A stretch of 64,000 nt of DNA from Polaromonas sp. SP1 (GTDB taxonomy: Bacteria > Pseudomonadota > Gammaproteobacteria > Burkholderiales > Burkholderiaceae_C): NCBI RefSeq assembly GCF_003711205.1, contig NZ_CP031013.1:1240001-1304000 (forward strand). Reading direction: 5' to 3'. The notes under the pieces were generated by a model. That model worked only from the letters and a program-made list of their open reading frames with translations. It made no database searches and was not told the DNA's origin. Positions 59,085-64,000 of the stretch are shown here, one piece after another (positions within the stretch are counted from its first letter, which is position 1; the number at the start of each line of letters is the position of its first letter). The position numbers were made by a program, and so were the translations under genes.

Positions 59085-59142
59085 TGCTATAAATTTAATA
59101 GCTATAAGTCCAGGCACACCATAGGCCACAGGCCTTTTTTCC
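59085..59142 (+). repeat. Interspersed repeat with terminator-like end
   Basis: GCTATAAATTTAATAGC, then AGGCACACCATAGGCC and ACAGGCCTTTTTTCC. GGCC/GGCC with T6 could act as a rightward terminator for the histidine-kinase gene. Confidence 0.65.
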
Positions 59143-59151
59143 TTAAAACGG

Positions 59152-59574
59152 CTAGTCCGCCAGCTCAAACTGCGGGTTCCACGCCACTTCCCACAAATGC
59201 CCGTCCGGGTCCTGGAAGTAGCCGGCATACCCACCGTAGAAAGTCTTGCCTGCCGGCTTGGTGATCACGGCGCCCGCCTTTGCGGCCTGCTCCATCACGG
59301 CATCGACCTCCTGCTGCGAGGCCACGTTGTGCGCCAGTGAAAACCCCGGCGCCGCGGGTTGCGACACCGCCAGGCCGGTGTCGTACGCCAGGCTGGCGCG
59401 CGGCCACAAGGCCAGCTTGAGGCCCGGCTGCAACTCGATGAAAACGACGGCGCCGTGTTCGAACTCTTCGCCGACGATGCCCGGCGTCGCCAGCCCCATG
59501 CCGTCACGGTAAAAGGCCAGCGAGCGCTGGAGGTCGTCCACGCCAAGCGTGACCAGTGTGATGCGGGGTTTCAT
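59152..59574 (-). CDS. VOC/glyoxalase-family protein
   Basis: This 140-residue protein has the beta-alpha-beta-beta-beta repeats of the vicinal-oxygen-chelate fold: RITLVTLGVDDLQRSLAFYR at the start and YFQDPDGHLWEVAWNP with the metal-side Glu near the end. Substrate unknown; many such proteins are resistance or detoxification enzymes. Confidence 0.8.
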   Translation of the reverse strand: MKPRITLVTLGVDDLQRSLAFYRDGMGLATPGIVGEEFEHGAVVFIELQPGLKLALWPRASLAYDTGLAVSQPAAPGFSLAHNVASQQEVDAVMEQAAKAGAVITKPAGKTFYGGYAGYFQDPDGHLWEVAWNPQFELAD

Positions 59575-59782
59575 GGTGAGCTCCTTTTCCTGGCCTTCAT
59601 TTTCTTCTTCCAGAGCTGCTGTGAGGGTGCGCGCGTGTTACCGATGTCATGGCGGGCAGTCGCCGGGCCGCAACAAAATCCGCCCAGCGGTATTTACATT
59701 TTTATACCGGCAAATTTACGATTTCCGGTGCCACAGCCCATCGGCTGGGCGGCCTGCGTTTTAACCACCAAGGACAAAGAAA

Positions 59783-60391
59783 ATGAAAAAGATCCTGTTC
59801 GCCTCAGCATTGCTCGCGGCCTCCTCAACGTTTGCGCAAACCGCGCCTGCCGCTTCGTTTTACCTCGGGATTGACGGCAACTACCTCGACCTGAAAATCC
59901 CGCGGGACTCGCCACCGGGCGGCTTCAACGGGCGCTACGAGTCCAAGGACAAGACCAGCGCCGTGCGCGTGTTCGGCGGCTACCAGTTCACGCCCAACTG
60001 GGCCATGGAACTGGGTTACCTCTCGTCCGGCAAATTCACCATGCGCGAGACGGATGCCTTCGGCACCATCGACGCCGACCTGAAGATCAGCGGCGTCGAG
60101 CTGAGCGGCGTGTACAAGTTCACCGAAGGCGTTCCGGGCCTGTTCCTCAAGGCAGGCGTAACGCAGCTGAAGGCCAAGGGCACAGTGCGCGACACGGCGG
60201 CCGGCACGGGCATCGTCACCACCGAGAATGGCTCGACCTCGGGCAGCGGTGCGCTGTTCGGCATCGGTTATGAAACCCGCCTCACCGGCAACCTGGACGG
60301 CCGCATCGGCTTTACCCGCTACCAGCGCGTGGCCGGTGAAAACGATGCCAACATCAATTCGTTTTACCTGGGGCTCAAATACAACTTCTAG
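59783..60391 (+). CDS. Outer-membrane beta-barrel protein (OmpA/OmpW-like)
   Basis: This 202-residue protein has a signal peptide (ends STFAQ near residue 20). Alternating amphipathic strands, beginning with FYLGIDGNYLDLK and FGGYQFTPNWAMELGY, end in the terminal motif SFYLGLKYNF, with the C-terminal Phe needed for barrel assembly. AAGGACAAAGAAA precedes the ATG. The stop overlaps that of the convergent DUF1801 gene (shared CTAG). Confidence 0.88.
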   Translation: MKKILFASALLAASSTFAQTAPAASFYLGIDGNYLDLKIPRDSPPGGFNGRYESKDKTSAVRVFGGYQFTPNWAMELGYLSSGKFTMRETDAFGTIDADLKISGVELSGVYKFTEGVPGLFLKAGVTQLKAKGTVRDTAAGTGIVTTENGSTSGSGALFGIGYETRLTGNLDGRIGFTRYQRVAGENDANINSFYLGLKYNF

Positions 60392-60855
60392 ACGCCTGCC
60401 GGGCTTGTGAGCGCGGGCCAGGCGCGCGGCTTTTTGCGGTGGTAGGTCAACGCCGCCTGGATGCAAAACGCCAGCGCGTCGCGCGGCAGCGCATCGGCGC
60501 TGTCCAGCACGATGGCGCGGTTGCCGTCATAACGCAGCGCCTGCGGGAACAGCGTGCGAAAGGTGTCCACCAGCGTGGTGTTGCAGTTGAAGTACAGCGC
60601 GTAGTGAGACGGGCTGGATTTGACCGGCCCGAGGCGGATGGTGCTGCCGCTTTTGCTGGCGGAGGTCAGGTAGGCGGGCTCACCCCACTTGAGCGTTTCC
60701 TCGATCGCGCCGACGCCGGGCGTGGCGGCCGCGGTGTCCAGGATCAGCGCACGCAGCGCCAGCAGCTTGCGGCGCAGCGGCGGCGGGTAAGACGCAAAGG
60801 TGCGTGCAACGTCGGCGTTCGCAATGTCTGTCACCTGCGCTCCTGTGCTGTTCAT
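60388..60855 (-). CDS. DUF1801 (YdhG-like) protein
   Basis: This 155-residue protein has ALRALILDTA, EETLKWGEPAYL and HYALYFNCNTTLV, the conserved blocks of the DUF1801/YdhG fold. Function of the family is not known. It overlaps the barrel gene by 4 bases at its 3' end. Confidence 0.75.
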   Translation of the reverse strand: MNSTGAQVTDIANADVARTFASYPPPLRRKLLALRALILDTAAATPGVGAIEETLKWGEPAYLTSASKSGSTIRLGPVKSSPSHYALYFNCNTTLVDTFRTLFPQALRYDGNRAIVLDSADALPRDALAFCIQAALTYHRKKPRAWPALTSPAGV

Positions 60856-60954
60856 GGGCTGTTAAGGTCTGCGCAATCTAACGCGGGGCGCCCTTGCCGC
60901 GCAAGGAAAAACCTGCAGCACTAAGGCCCGAGCATCTTCCCGCACAATGGCTGC

Positions 60955-61806
60955 GTGAACATCCAGCTCCTTTCCGACCTTCACCTCGAATCCAACCCCC
61001 ACTTCACCGCGCAGCCGGTGCCCGGCGCAGATGTGCTGGTGCTGGCCGGCGACATCGGCTCTTACCAGCAGGGCTCGCGGCTGGAGGAACTGGGCGTGGC
61101 CGACTTCGGGCTGGCGCGGTTTTCGCCATTGCCGGTTGAAAGCGGCGGCGCGGGCTGGCCGGTGCCGGTGCTCTTTCTGCCGGGCAACCATGAATACGAC
61201 GGCCTGGACTTCGACGACACCCACACGCGGCTGCGCGAGACCTGCGAGCGGCTGGGCATGGTCTGGCTGGAACAGCAAAGCGTGGTGCTGCAGGGCGTGC
61301 GTTTTGTCGGCAGCACGCTGTGGACCGACTTCGACGCGCTGAGCGCGGGCCAGCCGCAGGAGGCGGACATCACGCTGGGCGAGCAGCTGAAGGCGCGTGA
61401 AAAGGCTTTTCGCGCGGCCAATTTTTACCTCAGCAAAAACCACTCCTTCCGCAATGGCCAGCCGTTGCTGGCGGCCGATGTGCGCGAGCAGGGCCTGAAG
61501 AGCCAGGCCTGGTTGCGCCAGGCCCTGGCCGTCCCGTTCGACGGGCCCACGGTGGCCGTGACGCACTTTGCGCCCAGCCTGCTGAGCGCCGACCCGCGCT
61601 ACGGCCTGGCGCCAGGCACGGCGGGCTTTTGCAATTCGCTCGACGAATTGCTGCCGCTGGCCGACCTCTGGCTGCACGGCCACCTGCATTGCGCAATCAG
61701 TTACGCGAGCCGCGGCTGCCGTGTGGTGGCCAACCCGCTGGGCTATGCGCGCAAGGGCGAGCAGGAAGGCTATCGGCCCGATTTGCTGATCAAAATCGGC
61801 CTCTAG
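60955..61806 (+). CDS. Calcineurin-like metallophosphoesterase
   Basis: This 283-residue protein begins at GTG 60955. Metal ligands appear in order: LLSDLHLES, VLAGDIGS, PGNHEYDG, VTHFAPS and HGHLHCAISY. This is the GDxH/GNHE/GHxH pattern of the calcineurin-like family. Substrate unknown. The last codons and stop (GGCCTCTAG) coincide with the end of the interspersed repeat at 61799-61849. Confidence 0.85.
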   Translation: MNIQLLSDLHLESNPHFTAQPVPGADVLVLAGDIGSYQQGSRLEELGVADFGLARFSPLPVESGGAGWPVPVLFLPGNHEYDGLDFDDTHTRLRETCERLGMVWLEQQSVVLQGVRFVGSTLWTDFDALSAGQPQEADITLGEQLKAREKAFRAANFYLSKNHSFRNGQPLLAADVREQGLKSQAWLRQALAVPFDGPTVAVTHFAPSLLSADPRYGLAPGTAGFCNSLDELLPLADLWLHGHLHCAISYASRGCRVVANPLGYARKGEQEGYRPDLLIKIGL

Positions 61807-61849
61807 CCCTTACACAGCCTTGGGTGTTAGCTATTAAAACAATAGCAAA
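61799..61849 (-). repeat. Interspersed repeat, overlapping the stop of the phosphoesterase gene
   Basis: On the minus strand GCTATTGTTTTAATAGC, then CACCCAAGGCTGTGTAAGGG and CTAGAGGCC. Its outer end contains the phosphoesterase stop codon. Confidence 0.7.
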
Positions 61850-62102
61850 CACCAACGGCGCGCCAACACCGGGCAAAACGCCGGCTTGTCCGCCGTTTAC
61901 CGCCTGTATGTGATGTATTTACTTTTGGCCGTTAATTTTGAACTTACGGGCCGCGACACGACCCTAACCGCCATCCACAAAACCATAACAAGGGCAACAC
62001 TTTGTTCCAATTGTTGGTTTGCGCGGCCTTCACCTTGCATGTATCTTGCAAGAAAAGGTTTGTGCAACATCTCTTGCACCAGACCCGCATCGGGAGAGCA
62101 TC

Positions 62103-62654
62103 ATGAAAAGCAATGTCACCTACCTTGGCGCCTGGCTGCTGGCCGTCGGCCTGGCTTTTGGGCTCGCAGTTGCGTCGCCCAGCGACTCCACCGTGATGGG
62201 CCGCCTGCCGGCCTTCATGGCGCAGACGCTCTTGCGCCAGCCCGTCGCCGTGCCCGAAGGCCTGCCTTCCGACCGCACGCTCGCCCTGATCACCTTCCAG
62301 CGCGGGCATCACGCGCAGGTCGAGAGCTGGATCCAGGGCCTGAACCTGCGCAACGACCCGTCCATCGCCTGGATGCGCATGCCGGTCGTCAACGATCCCG
62401 GCACGCCCGTCGGCCGCAGCGCGGTTGAAAACCGGCTGCTCAAGCACTATCCCGGCGACACCGAACGGGCCAACCTGGTGCCGGTGTTCACCGACCGCGC
62501 CAGTTTTGTGCGCTCCGCAGGCCTGAGCAGCACCGACCAGGTCTACGCCGTGGTGGTCAACCGCCAGGGCGAGGTGCTGGCACGTGTTGAGGGTCAATTC
62601 GACGCCGACAAGGCGCAGACCCTCCGCGAAACTCTGCAGCAGCGCAGTTTCTAG
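62103..62654 (+). CDS. Exported protein, possibly thioredoxin-like fold
   Basis: This protein has 183 residues from ATG 62103 (GGGAGAGCATC upstream). Signal peptide residues 1-24. The mature domain alternates strands and helices (LALITFQRGHHAQVESWIQG, then VYAVVVNRQGEVLARVEG) much like a thioredoxin-like fold of the YtfJ/ATP10 kind but with no cysteines. The function is unknown. Confidence 0.6.
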   Translation: MKSNVTYLGAWLLAVGLAFGLAVASPSDSTVMGRLPAFMAQTLLRQPVAVPEGLPSDRTLALITFQRGHHAQVESWIQGLNLRNDPSIAWMRMPVVNDPGTPVGRSAVENRLLKHYPGDTERANLVPVFTDRASFVRSAGLSSTDQVYAVVVNRQGEVLARVEGQFDADKAQTLRETLQQRSF

Positions 62655-62689
62655 GCCCCCACTGCTAGTGCGCACTGAATTCTTCAAGC

Positions 62690-62840
62690 CCGAATGAGCC
62701 GCGGAACTGGCTTTGCCAGGCCGCAGGCGCGCGGCCCCCTCGGGGGGCAGGAAGCTACACGAAGTGAGCGACCGTGGGGGCCACATCCACCGCCCCCTTG
62801 AGGGGGGAACAGACTACACGCATGAGTCTGGACGGGGGTG
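62690..62840. repeat. Interspersed repeat, GGGGGGCAGGAAGC type, with a second related block
   Basis: CCCCCTCGGGGGGCAGGAAG, then CTACACGAAGTGAGCGACCG, and a further CCGCCCCCTTGAGGGGGGAA block with ACTACACGCATGAG. It shares the layout of the copy at 57055-57146. Confidence 0.6.
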
Positions 62841-64000
62841 TTAGAGAGTTTTTTCGCCGAGCGTGAAATAGAAGGTCGCGCCTTGTCCGGGCGCGGACTG
62901 CGCCCAGACCCTTCCGCCGTGGCGCGCCACGATGCGCTGAACGGTGGCCAGGCCGATGCCGGTGCCGGCGAACTCTGACAGTGAATGCAGCCGCTGGAAG
63001 GCGCCGAAGAGCTTTTCGGCATAGGCCATGTCAAAGCCGGCGCCTTTGTCGCGCACAAAGTAAACCGTCTCGCCGGCCGGATTGATCTCATGGCCGAAGG
63101 TGATGTCGGTGAGCGGCTGTTTGGCGCTGAACTTCCAGGCATTGCCCAGCAGGTTGTCGAACACCTGCTTGAGCAGCCGCGGGTCGCCCACGCCCTTCAG
63201 GCCGGGCTCGACCTGGATCCGCGCCTGTCTTGCGGGCTCGCGCTCGCGCAAGCCGTCCAGCACGGCCGTCGCCAGCGTGCTGAGGTCCACCGGCTCCCAG
63301 CGCAGGCTGGAACGCGACACATGGGCCAGCGTGAGCATGGCGTCGATCAGCTCTCCCATTTGCGTGACGCCGGCGCGTATGCGGGCCAGGTAATGCCGGT
63401 TGCGCTCGGTCTGCGGTGCGGGCTCGGCCCGGGCAATGGCGCGCTCCAGCAGGTCGCTGAATCCGTCGATGGCGCTCAGCGGGCTGCGCAGGTCGTGCGA
63501 CACGGAATAGGAAAACGCCTCGAGCTGCTTGTTGGCAAACTCCAGCTGCGCGGTGCGCTGCTGCACCCGCTCTTCCAGGCTGGCGTTAAGCCGCATGATT
63601 TCTTCGCGCGCGCGTTTGCGCTCGCCGATATCGGAGTTGATGCCCAGCACGCCGTTGACCCGGCCCTGCTCGTCGCGCACCACGGTCCAGCGCGCCTCGA
63701 TGCACACCGTGGAGCCGTCCCGCGCGCGCTGCTCCAGCTCGCCGGTCCAGTCGCCGTCATTGGCCAGCGTTTGCGCCATGGCCTTGGCCAGCACCTCGGG
63801 GTCGTGGTACATGAGCTGGTCCATGGTCTTGCCGAGCACTTCATCGGCCGCCCAGCCGTAAAGCCGCTCGGCGCCCTTGTTCCAGAAGCGGATGGTGCGG
63901 TCCAGGTTGCGGACCATGATGGCGTCTTGCGCACGGTCCAGCAGCGAAGCCTGCTCGCGCAGCTTGGCGGCGGCCTGGCGCGCGGCCTCCTGGGCGCGCC
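62841..64000 (-). CDS. PAS-domain histidine kinase, start outside the window
   Basis: The frame is open to the right edge; the first in-window ATG (63917) leaves 358 residues, and 27 more codons precede it (KLREQASLLDRAQDAI), so the gene continues rightward. PAS domain at the start (LDRTIRFWNKGAERLYGW), then HisKA box SVSHDLRSPLSAIDGF, N-box NLLGNAWKFS, and G-boxes DKGAGFD and GTGIGLATVQRIV. The coiled coil LEERVQQRTAQLEFANKQLE links the PAS and kinase domains. It is a phytochrome-like type of kinase; the sensed signal is unknown. Confidence 0.85.
   Translation of the reverse strand, partial: RAQEAARQAAAKLREQASLLDRAQDAIMVRNLDRTIRFWNKGAERLYGWAADEVLGKTMDQLMYHDPEVLAKAMAQTLANDGDWTGELEQRARDGSTVCIEARWTVVRDEQGRVNGVLGINSDIGERKRAREEIMRLNASLEERVQQRTAQLEFANKQLEAFSYSVSHDLRSPLSAIDGFSDLLERAIARAEPAPQTERNRHYLARIRAGVTQMGELIDAMLTLAHVSRSSLRWEPVDLSTLATAVLDGLREREPARQARIQVEPGLKGVGDPRLLKQVFDNLLGNAWKFSAKQPLTDITFGHEINPAGETVYFVRDKGAGFDMAYAEKLFGAFQRLHSLSEFAGTGIGLATVQRIVARHGGRVWAQSAPGQGATFYFTLGEKTL

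Noticed and set aside
57716..59234. Long frames in other phases over the histidine kinase (57716-59092 plus, 57864-59234 minus)
   Set aside because: Shadows of the kinase frame, which contains all the PAS and HisKA motifs.

Overview
The window looks like a chromosome segment from a betaproteobacterium of the Comamonadaceae (Polaromonas, Rhodoferax or Variovorax type). The evidence is the G+C-rich core, a methionine synthase split into two genes with an S-adenosylhomocysteine (SAH) riboswitch, a Bug-family solute receptor, an AapJQMP transporter, GTP-dependent PEP carboxykinase, and several copies of short interspersed repeats that I recall as typical of that family. The genus is inferred. No tRNA, rRNA or CRISPR array was seen.

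Region 1 (1 to about 26,759) is an accessory island with visibly lower G+C. It ends inside comM, leaving only the 3' part of that gene (26,760-27,224). From left to right it holds: a 5'-cut Eco57I-like methylase coupled to a PsiF-repeat protein; a compact three-gene restriction-modification-like operon (HTH regulator, large N6-adenine methylase, PD-(D/E)XK-like protein) with an inverted repeat at its start; an exported-protein/lipoprotein pair facing an XRE regulator across a perfect palindrome; a complete IS21-family element that has beheaded a HerA/TraG-like ATPase; a cluster with a secreted LCAT-type acyl hydrolase, a four-helix membrane protein, a lipoprotein and small proteins; a second small membrane-protein operon; an HNH protein; a DprA/phosphoribosyltransferase pair; and an LRAT-fold/HTH-TM pair with its own operator-like repeat, next to a DUF3892 gene. 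This is the composition of a defence or mobile-element island. No integrase lies in the window, and the left end is outside it.

Region 2 (26,760-64,000) is the core chromosome. It carries an HdeD-like fusion protein and an M23 peptidase; a glycine-zipper protein under three 13-bp tandem repeats; the split metH locus with the riboswitch and a 269-bp nested palindrome; rhodanese; RecQ; the aapJQMP operon; a YafJ-type amidotransferase; a flavoprotein/ferredoxin/solute-receptor operon; a double-AAA ATPase; threonine dehydratase; pckG with two inverted repeats in its leader; a LysR regulator and Bug receptor; two PAS histidine kinases (the second runs off the window); and assorted small proteins.

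The most unusual observations are: (a) a copy of an interspersed repeat carried in frame inside the metH C-terminal gene; (b) the nested palindromic element between the metH halves, which supplies the stop codon of a small lipoprotein; (c) the SAH riboswitch with a possible Shine-Dalgarno-masking hairpin; and (d) several two- to five-gene island modules of unknown or only predicted function.
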